The translations under genes were made by a program, and so were the position numbers. Of a stretch of 38,421 bases of DNA, positions 1 through 8,498 are shown piece after piece. Source of the DNA: Pseudocolwellia agarivorans (GTDB lineage: Bacteria; Pseudomonadota; Gammaproteobacteria; Enterobacterales; Alteromonadaceae); the NCBI RefSeq assembly GCF_002000085.1, contig NZ_MUZU01000022.1:1-38421 (forward strand). The letters are read 5' to 3'. Under the pieces are notes generated by a model. The model was not told the DNA's origin, searched no databases, and was given only the letters and a program-made list of their open reading frames with translations. The stretch's first letter is position 1. Every line of letters begins with the position of its first letter.

Positions 1-106
1 TGGCGCTCATACATATGAACGTAAAGACAAACCGCGTGGTGAATTCTTCCATACAAACTGGACAGGTCGAGGTGGTAACACGTCTTCTACAACTTACGAC
101 GTATAA
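1..106 (+). CDS. gnd: 6-phosphogluconate dehydrogenase, C-terminal fragment
   Basis: An open frame enters from the left edge (first full codon at base 2) and stops with TAA at 104-106. It encodes the last 34 residues, beginning GAHTYERKDKPRGEFFHTNW. This matches the C-terminal tail of decarboxylating 6-phosphogluconate dehydrogenase; the E. coli tail contains FGAHTYKRIDKEGVFHTEW. The enzyme converts 6-phosphogluconate to ribulose 5-phosphate plus NADPH in the cytosolic pentose phosphate pathway. Only the tail, which contributes to the neighbouring subunit's active site in the family, is visible. A terminator follows 33 bases after the stop, so this is the end of its transcript. The tail is distinctive, so the call is fairly firm even though the catalytic part is missing. 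Confidence 0.85.
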   Translation, partial: GAHTYERKDKPRGEFFHTNWTGRGGNTSSTTYDV

Positions 107-139
107 TATGCTTTAATAAGTAAATTTATGTTGAATAAA

Positions 140-164
140 AAGCTGAGTTTATCTCAGCTTTTTT
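140..164 (+). terminator. Rho-independent terminator after gnd
   Basis: Perfect 8-bp stem AAGCTGAG (140-147) / CTCAGCTT (153-160) with a 5-base loop, followed by a T run to 164. It lies 33 bases downstream of the gnd stop. Confidence 0.9.
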
Positions 165-263
165 GTATTTGAAATTTAATCATTTAACAGGGAAGAGTAT
201 TACTGTGCTAATGTGGTGAGCTATTAGTAATTATATTGCTTACTTTTAATCAATAGATCATGG

Positions 264-1163
264 ATGGTTTACGTGAAAATTTTGAATAAATCAAAAATAG
301 TTATTTCATTCGTCTTATTGTCTTTATGTGTTTTGACTTATATTAGCGTAAATAGATATATTGAAGACTACACATCTGAATTTATTGATAAAACACTCTA
401 CTCATCGGTTCTTAACGAAAGTCGTAAAATTTTTATACGATTACCTAAAAACTACGATAAATCTAAAGCATATCCATTGATTATTAAAACTGATGGTAAT
501 TTTAATTTATCTCGCTGGGATGAGTCTATCTCAAGGCTTTCTACTCAAAGAAAGATAGAAGACTCTATTGTTGTTGCTATACCCAACTTATTTTGGACAG
601 ATTCTCGTAATCGAGATCTTGTACCACCTTACGCACGAAGAAATGTCAATATTGAAGCGCGACCACTTACAGATAATGATCCTTCTATTTTTGGTAGAGC
701 TGATTTGTTTCTTCAATTTATAGAAACTGAGGTTTTACCCTATATAGAAAGTACGTATTTGATCAATCAAAATAGAGTATTAAGTGGATTTTCTGCAGGA
801 GGTAGTTTTGTTTTATATGCCATAGTAACTAACCCTAATTTATTTACAGGATATTTTGCTTTTAGCCCTGCTGCTTGGTATGACAACTCAGTCGTTGTAG
901 ATGAGTTCAAAAAGCAGCTCGTATATCTTAATAATAAAACTCAGGGGAGAGCTATTTTTTTGTATTTGAGTTTAGGTGAAGCTGAAAATGACATGATTAC
1001 GGGGTCATTTAAAGGGCTATTATCGGCTATTGAGATGAATGGTCCGGAAAGTTTATATGTAGTTTCTCGTTATAGTAAAAATGCAGAACATGTAGATAAT
1101 CCTTATATTTCAGTACCTCTGGCTTTAGAAGCTTATTATTCTTTTAAGCGCCAAAAAATGTAA
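264..1163 (+). CDS. Membrane-anchored putative esterase (alpha/beta hydrolase)
   Basis: The 299-residue protein has one hydrophobic segment at about residues 11-28, behind a basic start. This suggests an N-terminal anchor or uncleaved signal, with the catalytic domain outside the cytoplasm. The rest resembles the putative esterase family (esterase D / enterochelin-esterase-like, PF00756). It has the nucleophile elbow G-F-S-A-G with Ser177, a likely catalytic His276 (AEHVDNP) and an acidic partner among Glu239, Glu241 and Asp243 (GEAEND). Members cleave ester bonds in siderophores, acylated sugars or S-formylglutathione; the substrate cannot be told here. It stands alone between gnd and the fucosidase, so a role in de-esterifying glycans is possible but is only inference. 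GTG at 273 is an alternative start; neither start has a clear ribosome binding site. Confidence 0.65.
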   Translation: MVYVKILNKSKIVISFVLLSLCVLTYISVNRYIEDYTSEFIDKTLYSSVLNESRKIFIRLPKNYDKSKAYPLIIKTDGNFNLSRWDESISRLSTQRKIEDSIVVAIPNLFWTDSRNRDLVPPYARRNVNIEARPLTDNDPSIFGRADLFLQFIETEVLPYIESTYLINQNRVLSGFSAGGSFVLYAIVTNPNLFTGYFAFSPAAWYDNSVVVDEFKKQLVYLNNKTQGRAIFLYLSLGEAENDMITGSFKGLLSAIEMNGPESLYVVSRYSKNAEHVDNPYISVPLALEAYYSFKRQKM

Positions 1164-1201
1164 TATTTTACTCAAGGGGAGGAAATTTAATCTTTCAAAG
1201 G

Positions 1202-1275
1202 GAGTTTGTTGAAGTGGGGAGAGCTTGTTGCGCTATTAAGTTTGGGAAGTCGTAAACTTATAGCGCAACAAACTC
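1202..1275. repeat. Long inverted repeat with two alternative pairings
   Basis: The arm TTGTTGCGCTATTAAGTTT (1225-1243) pairs with AAACTTATAGCGCAACAA (1254-1271): 18 base pairs with a single bulged T and a 10-base loop. A second upstream copy of part of the arm, GAGTTTGTTG (1202-1211), is complementary to CAACAAACTC (1266-1275) and would compete for the same right arm. It lies between convergent genes, just before the terminator at 1276-1305. It may be a transcription-end structure or a REP/MITE-like repeat; no second copy was noticed in this window. Confidence 0.6.
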
Positions 1276-1305
1276 AAAAGAGTATTACAGTTAAATACTC
1301 TTTTT
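1276..1305. terminator. Bidirectional terminator between esterase and fucosidase genes
   Basis: Stem AAAAGAGTAT (1276-1285) / ATACTCTTTT (1295-1304) with a 9-base loop, A-rich on the left and T-rich on the right. It can serve the minus-strand fucosidase gene, which stops at 1317, and the plus-strand esterase gene. Confidence 0.75.
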
Positions 1306-1316
1306 AAAGCAAGGAA

Positions 1317-2909
1317 TTAACCTTTAGTTATTTTAAGTACTTGAGCATGTTTTGATGGTGAACCAGCAGGTAAGTTGATCATTAAACCTTTTGCTGTTTG
1401 TTTAAAGGTTAGCTCACCTTTATGTCCAATCAATTCAACTTTAGCTATTTTATCAGCATAGTTTTTAGGAGTAATACTACGAATTGTTACTTTCGCATTA
1501 TCGCCTGGCCACGCTAACATTGTTGCGTATAAAGTACCTTCGTTTTGGGTAAAACGAATATCGCTGCTGTTAAAATCTTTACGGTTTTTCTCAGCATCAT
1601 TCGAGTTTTTACCGTCTGGTACGTAAGTTTCACCTTCACCATAAGTTACCCAAGGTCGAGTGTTATAAACTGCTTCACCATTTACAGCTAACCAATCGCC
1701 TATTTCTTTTAATAAAGCAATTTCAGGTTCAGGAATTGTTCCATCAGGTTTTGGACCAATGTTTAATAGTAATGAACCGTTTTTCGAAATAATATCCATT
1801 AAATCATCTACTAATGAATTAGCGTTACGGTATTTATGATTAGTAACATATCCCCAAGATGATAAAGATACAGAAGTATCTGTTTGCCAAAAATAAGGAT
1901 GGATATCAGTCATACCACCACGTTCAATATCTAACACGGCTGACCCAGGAGGGAAAGAACGCATCTCTGCATGCTCTTTATAGTTAAGTGCAGGCATGTT
2001 TTCCCAGTTAACACCTTTATTATAGTAGTAACTTGTAAACTGCTTTACGTGATCATGAAATGGTTTTGACGCCATCCACCAATCGAACCAAATAAGCTCT
2101 GGTTCGTATTTATCAACAATTTCTACGGTACGTAATAACCAGTCGTCCATAAACTCTTGACTAGGAGGCGTTAAACCTTCTTCTGAAGATTTTCTGTTTA
2201 CTGCTGGCCCGTATAAGTCACGAAACTCTTCGTCTTGTACGTCTGAAGGGAATTCTCTACCACCATCAAAGAACCACCAGTTTTCAGCTCTGTGGCTTGA
2301 TAAACCAAAATGAATATCTGTTTTATCAGTAGCATCTTTTAATTCTTGAATTACATCACGTTTAGGTCCCATTTCTACAGAATCCCAACGGGTGTATGAA
2401 TTATCGTACATTGAAAATCCATCATGATGCTCAGCAACAGGAACAATGTATTTTGCACCTGAATCTTTAATAATTTTTAACCACTCATCAGCATTAAATT
2501 TTTCAGCTTTAAATTGAGGAATAAAATCTTTATAACCAAATTCAGTTTGGTTACCAAAGTTGTCTTCATGGTAAGTTTTTTCTTCATCTGACTTTTGGTA
2601 CATTTTTCGTGGATACCATTCGCCGTTATGAGCGGGTACCGAATAAACGCCCCAATGTATAAATATGCCAAACTTAGCATCTTGATACCAATCTGGAATT
2701 TTATAATTAGTTAATGAGTCCCAGTTAGCTTTGAAAGGACCTTGGTTAGCCACCGCTTTTATTTCAGCAAGTTTGGCTGAATTATCTAAAGCAGCCGAAG
2801 CTTTTTCTTTCGTGGTATTAGTGTCAGCACTACAAGCTGTTAAACCTAAAGCTACAGCAATGGCTAATGTACTTTTTAATGTTGTTAGAGTTTGTTTTTT
2901 CATTTTCAT
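1317..2909 (-). CDS. Alpha-L-fucosidase, GH29, lipoprotein
   Basis: The 530-residue protein starts with a lipoprotein signal peptide (lipobox LTAC, Cys26), so it is probably anchored in the outer membrane or periplasm. Family GH29 marks are the substrate-pocket segment FGIFIHWGVYS (80-90), the EHHDGFSMYD segment (160-169) with the paired histidines, and LIWFDWW, where Asp276 fits the retaining nucleophile. A short beta-sandwich tail follows after about residue 430. The enzyme releases alpha-L-fucose (or related alpha-L-galactose-type sugars) from algal or other marine glycans. It is transcribed away from the GH2 gene, sharing a 319-base promoter region, which suggests co-induction. There is no sulfatase or TonB receptor next to it. 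The start ATG has only a weak ribosome site, and Met3 is an equally good alternative. Confidence 0.9.
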   Translation of the reverse strand: MKMKKQTLTTLKSTLAIAVALGLTACSADTNTTKEKASAALDNSAKLAEIKAVANQGPFKANWDSLTNYKIPDWYQDAKFGIFIHWGVYSVPAHNGEWYPRKMYQKSDEEKTYHEDNFGNQTEFGYKDFIPQFKAEKFNADEWLKIIKDSGAKYIVPVAEHHDGFSMYDNSYTRWDSVEMGPKRDVIQELKDATDKTDIHFGLSSHRAENWWFFDGGREFPSDVQDEEFRDLYGPAVNRKSSEEGLTPPSQEFMDDWLLRTVEIVDKYEPELIWFDWWMASKPFHDHVKQFTSYYYNKGVNWENMPALNYKEHAEMRSFPPGSAVLDIERGGMTDIHPYFWQTDTSVSLSSWGYVTNHKYRNANSLVDDLMDIISKNGSLLLNIGPKPDGTIPEPEIALLKEIGDWLAVNGEAVYNTRPWVTYGEGETYVPDGKNSNDAEKNRKDFNSSDIRFTQNEGTLYATMLAWPGDNAKVTIRSITPKNYADKIAKVELIGHKGELTFKQTAKGLMINLPAGSPSKHAQVLKITKG

Positions 2910-2948
2910 TAATTTTCGTTGGTTGATGACTCAAAAAATGTATACGAC

Positions 2949-2978
2949 ACTATAATTTCAAATGCATCATAATTGCAA
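2949..2978 (-). promoter_or_regulatory. Candidate sigma-70 promoter of the fucosidase gene
   Basis: Read on the minus strand: TTGCAA (2978-2973), 18 bases, TATAGT (2954-2949). The -35 matches at 4 of 6 positions and the -10 at 5 of 6. It lies about 40 bases upstream of the start codon. Confidence 0.4.
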
Positions 2979-3137
2979 ATTTATTTATATATAAAAACTG
3001 TGTTTTCAATATGCAGGATGGTGCTTTGGTACTTTTTCTGATGTACTTGATGGGTGGTGTTTGTTTTAAGTTGTTGAAATTTTTTATTTAATTTTTTATT
3101 TTTCTTTTTTATTACTCATTTTTAAAATCGAATTCAA

Positions 3138-3166
3138 TTGACTTTATTATTTATCTAGAAGATTAT
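3138..3166 (+). promoter_or_regulatory. Candidate sigma-70 promoter of the GH2 operon
   Basis: TTGACT (3138-3143), a 17-base spacer, GATTAT (3161-3166). The -35 is good (5 of 6) and the -10 weak (4 of 6), in very AT-rich DNA where chance matches are common. Confidence 0.35.
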
Positions 3167-3228
3167 TGGTGAAATATAAATATTACATATAAAAATGCAA
3201 TTTAATCCGTAAAGGTAAAATTAATCGT

Positions 3229-6153
3229 ATGAAGCCTATAAAACAGTTACTCATTGTTCTGAGTTTTTATTTTTGTTTTACACAAAGTTTGGCAAGTGTA
3301 TTAACGTTTAACACGGCGTCTGAACGAAGTCAGGTGAACATTAATCAAGACTGGAAGTATCATAAAGGTAAACTAGAAGCTATGCCTGGCAGCAATGCTT
3401 GGTCTAACAAAGGTTGGGAGAGTGTAACTCTACCTCATACCTATCAGCTAACATCTATTAATTTAGATGATAGTACTGATGATAAATCTCAACAAACATT
3501 CCATCGAGATGTTAGTTGGTATCAAAAAGATATTTTGGTAAACACTAAAAAAAATCAGAAAGTATTTTTAGAATTTGAAGGAGCACATCAACGTACAAAA
3601 CTTTGGGTGAATGGCGAATATGTAGGTGAGCATGCTACAGGTGGTTTCACTCCTTTTCATTTTGATATTACAGCATTTGTAAAACCTGATCAGAATAATA
3701 CTTTAGTGGTGTTTTTAGATAACAGAATAGATAAAGCAATACCACCTGATGGCTTTACGCGAGACTATATTTTATTTGGTGGCTTATATAGAGATGTATA
3801 TTTAACGGTTACTGATGATCTACATTTTACCTATAATTGGGAAAGTAAAACTTCAGGTATTTTTATTACCACTCCTACCGTTAATGAACGAGATGCTACT
3901 GTGTCTGTGCGAAGTGAAGTACAAAATAGTTCAAATCAAGAAAAGTCATTTGTTGTTGCTACTCAAATTGTTGATGCCAATAAAAATATTGTTGCGGAAG
4001 TAGAATCTACACACGTACTATCAGCCAATAGTAAAACTACAATAAAACATACCACAGGCTTAACTGAAAATATTCAGTTGTGGTCGCCAGACAATCCTTA
4101 CTTGTACCGTGTATATAGCCAGATAAAAGTTAATGGTAAAAATATAGACGATTTAAATAACCCTTTAGGGCTAAGAACATTCGAGCTACGTTTAAATGAA
4201 GGTTTGTTATTGAATGGTAAACCCATAGAGATTATTGGCGCAAATAGGCATCAACATTACCCATATATTGGCGATGCAGTACCGAATAACCTACATAGAA
4301 ATGATGCCATTAAATTTAAACAAGCAGGGATGAATTTAGTACGTTTAGCTCATTATCCGCATGATAATTCATTCATTGAAGCGTGTGATGAGCTAGGGTT
4401 GATTGTAGTTGAAGAACCGCCGACATGGATAGAGTTTGGTAATGACATTTGGTTTGATCGTTTAGATCGAGCAACACGAGTTATGATCCGAAATCATAGA
4501 AATCATCCCTCAATATTAGGCTGGGGCGCAGGAATTAATCATCGCGGTACAATTAAGCGATTACATTATGCAGCAAAAGAAGAAGACCCAACACGTATTA
4601 CTATGAACAACGGTACTTTATGGACCGGAGAACAGCACTCGGGTATTACCGATTTATATGCAGTAATGGATTATCGTGGAGCAGTGCGCCAACCGCATGA
4701 TTTACTTTTTGCAATGGAACATAGTGGTACTAAAGATAGCATAGGACTACAAGAAATTGTGTCACGCTATAAGCATGATCCAAACTTAATTGGTTTAGCT
4801 TCGTGGAGTGCGCACGACAGTTACTCGTTTATTAAACGTGATAAGCAGTATCCTAATTTATCCGTATGGGGAGCTTCTAGTTGGGATGCTTTTCGTTCAC
4901 CAAAACCTATTTATTACTGGTATAAATCAGAATTAACTGAAGAGCCTATGGTTCATATTCCTGAAAATATCGCTCAATTAGAGGGGGTTGTTCAAATATT
5001 TAGTAATACTGATGCTATCGAACTACTACATAATGGAAAATTATTAGGTCGCTATACACCAACGGTTACTGAAGCTAATAAGTATGTTAGTTCACCCTCC
5101 ACGCTTGTGCCATTTAAATGGACGGAAGGAACATTAACGGCTTACGCAATTAAAAACGGGAAACGTGTAGCTAAACATTCACGTAGTAAAGCCGATAAGC
5201 CTTATAAAATATCTTTAAGCATTGATACTACTGGGTATGATTTTTCTGCTGATGGTTCAAGTATTTTAATGGCTTACGCTTACATTCAAGATAAAAGCGG
5301 ACATAACATTGAAGGTGATACACCGTATGTAACTTTTAGCATAAGTGGTGACGCCGAAATTGTTGGTGGTAAAACGATTGGAGCAAATCCTGTAACGTGG
5401 AGAAACGGAATAGCGCCAGTGATGATTCGTGTTGGTAAAACCCCCAGCGATATTAGACTAACTGCAACGTCCAAAGGGTTACTTTCTACAAGCGAAACTA
5501 TTACTACTAAGGCTTGGAGTGCTGTAGCTCATCAAAAAAAACATCAATTAATAAAGCAACCATTTGAATTAAAAGTAGACATAGGTAACACAGAACAACA
5601 CCCGCAAGAAGATTATACATTGTGGTCAAATTCAAAAGGTCCTAGCACAAAACGTTTTGTTGCTTCAAATAATCAAACAGTAGAGATAACACTTTCTTCA
5701 AATAAAGAGATTAAATGGTTAAATAATTGGGGAATGCCAGGAAATTTAAGCTTTATGATTGAAGATGGTGTCGATGTGTCGGCTCAAGCAAGCCTTAACC
5801 TTACATTTGATAAACTTCCCGAAGGTAAGTACCAATTAAAAACATGGCATCATATGTTAAGTGATAAAAGTGAAAGTATTCCTGAACTGAGTTTTGATTT
5901 AACACCATTAAAAAGTAAAGGGGTTTCTAGTCAACATTATACACCTACATTTGGGCGAAAAATTGTTGTAAGTGAAGCCGGTGGAGGAACAAGAGGTGAT
6001 GGTGGTTCAAATAAAGGTGCACAAGGAAACGCATTACACGTTTTTGAAAGTGACGGTAAAGAAAAAATATCTTTAGTTATAAAATCGTTAAATGTAAATG
6101 AAGCAATCAAAACATTCCGTTTAAATGGATTTGAGCTAAAACAGTTAAATTGA
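3229..6153 (+). CDS. GH2-family protein with altered acid/base position
   Basis: The 974-residue protein has a signal peptide (cleavage near Ala22). The GH2 order follows: a jelly-roll sugar-binding domain (about 35-200, including WVNGEYVGEHATGGFTPFHF), an immunoglobulin-like domain (about 205-320), and a TIM barrel (about 325-600) starting LLLNGKPIEIIGANRHQHYP. A long C-terminal region (about 610-974) contains further beta domains, the last resembling a malectin-like carbohydrate-binding fold. The usual NHPSI..W...GNE acid/base motif reads NHPSILGWGAGINH (425-438), placing Asn437 where the Glu is expected. A candidate nucleophile, Glu497 in AMEHSG, remains. Relatives are beta-galactosidases and similar exo-enzymes. 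The specificity and even the catalytic mode are open. The DUF5060/DUF4038 gene follows 46 bases downstream, probably in the same operon. Confidence 0.8.
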   Translation: MKPIKQLLIVLSFYFCFTQSLASVLTFNTASERSQVNINQDWKYHKGKLEAMPGSNAWSNKGWESVTLPHTYQLTSINLDDSTDDKSQQTFHRDVSWYQKDILVNTKKNQKVFLEFEGAHQRTKLWVNGEYVGEHATGGFTPFHFDITAFVKPDQNNTLVVFLDNRIDKAIPPDGFTRDYILFGGLYRDVYLTVTDDLHFTYNWESKTSGIFITTPTVNERDATVSVRSEVQNSSNQEKSFVVATQIVDANKNIVAEVESTHVLSANSKTTIKHTTGLTENIQLWSPDNPYLYRVYSQIKVNGKNIDDLNNPLGLRTFELRLNEGLLLNGKPIEIIGANRHQHYPYIGDAVPNNLHRNDAIKFKQAGMNLVRLAHYPHDNSFIEACDELGLIVVEEPPTWIEFGNDIWFDRLDRATRVMIRNHRNHPSILGWGAGINHRGTIKRLHYAAKEEDPTRITMNNGTLWTGEQHSGITDLYAVMDYRGAVRQPHDLLFAMEHSGTKDSIGLQEIVSRYKHDPNLIGLASWSAHDSYSFIKRDKQYPNLSVWGASSWDAFRSPKPIYYWYKSELTEEPMVHIPENIAQLEGVVQIFSNTDAIELLHNGKLLGRYTPTVTEANKYVSSPSTLVPFKWTEGTLTAYAIKNGKRVAKHSRSKADKPYKISLSIDTTGYDFSADGSSILMAYAYIQDKSGHNIEGDTPYVTFSISGDAEIVGGKTIGANPVTWRNGIAPVMIRVGKTPSDIRLTATSKGLLSTSETITTKAWSAVAHQKKHQLIKQPFELKVDIGNTEQHPQEDYTLWSNSKGPSTKRFVASNNQTVEITLSSNKEIKWLNNWGMPGNLSFMIEDGVDVSAQASLNLTFDKLPEGKYQLKTWHHMLSDKSESIPELSFDLTPLKSKGVSSQHYTPTFGRKIVVSEAGGGTRGDGGSNKGAQGNALHVFESDGKEKISLVIKSLNVNEAIKTFRLNGFELKQLN

Positions 6154-6199
6154 AACTAAACTTACCAACTATGTAAGCTTGCTTAGGTAGTCGATTATT

Positions 6200-7870
6200 A
6201 TGGAAAAATATATGAATAAACTTATGTCTTGTCTGCGTTGGCGTTATATCAGCCAAAGTTTAGTTAGTTTGTGGTTTGCATTATTTATGTGTAATGCTCA
6301 GGCTAAAGAGGTCGCAATTGAAAAATGGGAAGTTGTTGATATTCCTATTAATGCAACGGTAAACGCTAAACAATTATTTACCGTTGATGCTAATGCCATT
6401 TTTTCTCATACCTCAGGTAAAAAAATGACCGTACCGGTTTTTTATAATGGTGGAGATGAATGGTTAGTACGCTTTTCAGCATCAGATATTGGTAACTGGA
6501 CATACAAAATAGAAAGTAAACAAAAATCGCTTAATGGTCGAACAGGTCGAGTAAACGTTGTGCAAAATGCTGACACAACCAACCACGGTGGCGTTGTGTT
6601 AAGTAGTGAAAATAAGCAAAATTTTTACTACGAAGATGGCACTCCTTACTTTGTTTTGGGTTATGAACTTGATTGGTTATTTGCTTTAGATTACGAAGAT
6701 GATCAGGGCTTACCTAAAAGCGAACATTTACTTTCTTTAATTAAAGAAAATGGTTTTAATCATATCGTGATGAATGTTTATTCTCATGATGTAAGTTGGG
6801 ATAAAGATCCTAAATTAGCGAGTCATCCTGAACATGAGTTTGGTGGTAAACAAAATATATTTCCTTTTTTAGGTTCTAATGAAAAACCGGATCACTCAGC
6901 GTTAAATATTGAATTTTTTAAAAAGTTTGATCGTACCGTACAACTTTTACATGATAAACGTCTTGTATCTCACCTTATGATTTATGTATGGAACAAATTA
7001 GTCAGTTGGCCAGAAATGAATAGCGCAGCAGATAATATGTACTTTGACTATATTGTTAAGCGTTACCAAGCGTATCCAAATATTGTGTGGGATATATCTA
7101 AAGAAGCTTTATATTATGGTCGCGCAGATGAGGCTTATATTAAAGGTAGAATAGAACGTTTACGCGCGCTTAATTACTATCAAAGATTAGTAACCGTTCA
7201 TGACTATGGATACTGCGCTAAATTCCCTGAACAAGTTGACTTTATTTCGACACAAGATTGGAAGCACGACATTTACAATAAAATGTTAAATGTGCGTAAA
7301 CGTTTTCCTAATAAGCCTATTTATAACATTGAACATGGCGGATACGAACAATCACCTTATCTCGTTTTTCCTGGAGACTACGTAGATCCTGAAGTATCGG
7401 TACGACGTAATTGGATGATTTTATTCGCAGGTGTTTATACAACTTACTACTGGCAAGGTAGTTCATGGAATGTCATTATTTATAATCCATTTGAACAACC
7501 GGATAGTTATATAAAGCCGCGTTTTGATTTTTTTCAACATATGACTAACTTTTTTACTCAGTACGATTTTTCTACATTTAAACCGGCTCCAGATAAAAAT
7601 GGCTCAGGTTATACGCTGAAAAATAATGAAGATACTTATTTAATTTATGTGCCAAAAGGTAATTATCAAATGTCGAGAGGTGATTGGTTTTTACAAAATG
7701 TGAAAGATGGTGTGAGTTTTGAAAATAAACAAACGCGTAATTACCGATGGTTTAATATCTTAACAGGTGAGCTTACTGAGCCTAAAAAAATAACAAAAGG
7801 CATGCTTTTTATATCTCCATGGAGAGGGCAAGCAGACAGTATTCTTATTAGTGAGTTAGTTAATAATTAA
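6200..7870 (+). CDS. DUF5060/DUF4038-type putative glycoside hydrolase, secreted
   Basis: The 556-residue protein has a signal peptide ending about CNAQA (residue 35). An N-terminal beta domain (about 40-120; EWLVRFSASDIGNWTYKI) matches the DUF5060 type. A TIM-barrel-like domain begins FYYEDGTPYFVLGYELDWLF (142-161), as in DUF4038 glycosidase-like proteins. Likely catalytic carboxylates lie at strand ends: Glu302 after NIVWDISK, and Glu378 in IYNIEHGG, with Glu383 close by. A small beta-sandwich tail (about 460-556) closes the protein. Such proteins occur in bacterial polysaccharide-utilisation loci, and some act on arabinose, apiose or uronate side chains; no substrate can be assigned from sequence alone. 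It is the second gene of the GH2 operon. ATG at 6212 (Met5), with GGA seven bases upstream, is an equally good start. Confidence 0.7.
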   Translation: MEKYMNKLMSCLRWRYISQSLVSLWFALFMCNAQAKEVAIEKWEVVDIPINATVNAKQLFTVDANAIFSHTSGKKMTVPVFYNGGDEWLVRFSASDIGNWTYKIESKQKSLNGRTGRVNVVQNADTTNHGGVVLSSENKQNFYYEDGTPYFVLGYELDWLFALDYEDDQGLPKSEHLLSLIKENGFNHIVMNVYSHDVSWDKDPKLASHPEHEFGGKQNIFPFLGSNEKPDHSALNIEFFKKFDRTVQLLHDKRLVSHLMIYVWNKLVSWPEMNSAADNMYFDYIVKRYQAYPNIVWDISKEALYYGRADEAYIKGRIERLRALNYYQRLVTVHDYGYCAKFPEQVDFISTQDWKHDIYNKMLNVRKRFPNKPIYNIEHGGYEQSPYLVFPGDYVDPEVSVRRNWMILFAGVYTTYYWQGSSWNVIIYNPFEQPDSYIKPRFDFFQHMTNFFTQYDFSTFKPAPDKNGSGYTLKNNEDTYLIYVPKGNYQMSRGDWFLQNVKDGVSFENKQTRNYRWFNILTGELTEPKKITKGMLFISPWRGQADSILISELVNN

Positions 7871-8000
7871 TGTAATAGTGTGTTGAGTGCCGTAATGGAA
7901 ATTTAACTTAATAATAAATTAGATATTAAGCAATAAATAACCATTGGATAGAATAACTTTTATGCTATATTTATTTTATGGTACTCAACGCATTATACCG

Positions 8001-8429
8001 ATGGAATTAAACCTTTTAGACATTATTAAGCTTGGTCGAAAATATATCAGTCTTTGGCCTGAACGTATCGAACTCGCCCAATACTTTAAAGATTACCGCA
8101 CAGTTCAAGTTGCACGTTTTGCTTGTAAATATTTACCTGCTATGGCGCTTTTTGTTTTTGTGATGCAGCTATATTTTGGTGGTTATGAGTTATTACCTCA
8201 AGCTTTAGTATACGCGCTATTCATTTTAAGTATGCCAGTACAAGCTTTAGTGGTTTCAGGTATTAAAGCTGATAAGTTTTTACCTCCTGATCTAGCTGCG
8301 TGGTATAAAGAGGGCGTTGCTAAGTTTAACCAAGGCGGTGGTAATATAAAGCTTTCGGTAAGTAAACCTCGATATATAGATTTAGCTCAATTATTAAATA
8401 TTACCTATCGCAGTATGCCGATCAAATAA
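8001..8429 (+). CDS. yfbV: UPF0208 membrane protein YfbV
   Basis: With a start at ATG 8001 the protein has 142 residues, close to E. coli YfbV (about 150). The frame opens further upstream (TTG 7944, ATG 7962), but family similarity only begins at NLLDIIKLGRKYISLWP. There is no convincing ribosome site at any of the three. Two hydrophobic segments are visible, around FACKYLPAMALFVFVMQLYF and LVYALFILSMPVQALVV, with a conserved cytoplasmic tail starting LPPDLAAWYKEG. E. coli YfbV is an inner-membrane protein that affects chromosome macrodomain insulation around Ter. It stands alone here, ending at a terminator shared with rlmA. In E. coli it also lies not far from yfbR and alaA, which are found about 5 kb away in this window. 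Confidence 0.85.
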   Translation: MELNLLDIIKLGRKYISLWPERIELAQYFKDYRTVQVARFACKYLPAMALFVFVMQLYFGGYELLPQALVYALFILSMPVQALVVSGIKADKFLPPDLAAWYKEGVAKFNQGGGNIKLSVSKPRYIDLAQLLNITYRSMPIK

Positions 8430-8462
8430 TTCATAACTCAACTTTTGAATTTTTTATCTATT

Positions 8463-8498
8463 AAAAAGCCCGTACGAATTAACGTTACGGGCTTTTTT
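8463..8498. terminator. Bidirectional terminator between yfbV and rlmA
   Basis: Stem AAAAAGCCCGTA (8463-8474) / TACGGGCTTTTT (8486-8497), 12 perfect pairs with an 11-base loop. The rlmA stop codon (8485-8487 on the minus strand) sits at the base of the loop, so the last codons of rlmA are part of the terminator. Confidence 0.9.

Larger units (their letters stand above)
2910..3228. other. Divergent promoter region of the glycan island
   Basis: A 319-base, very AT-rich gap between the divergent fucosidase and GH2 genes. It holds the two weak promoter candidates listed separately. I see no clear operator palindrome, RNA gene or additional reading frame worth calling; the only ORF entering it is the antisense shadow of the fucosidase gene. 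Confidence 0.6.

Noticed and set aside
2731-2955. Small plus-strand gene overlapping the fucosidase start
   Set aside because: It is antisense to the lipoprotein signal region, with no ribosome site and no recognisable protein.
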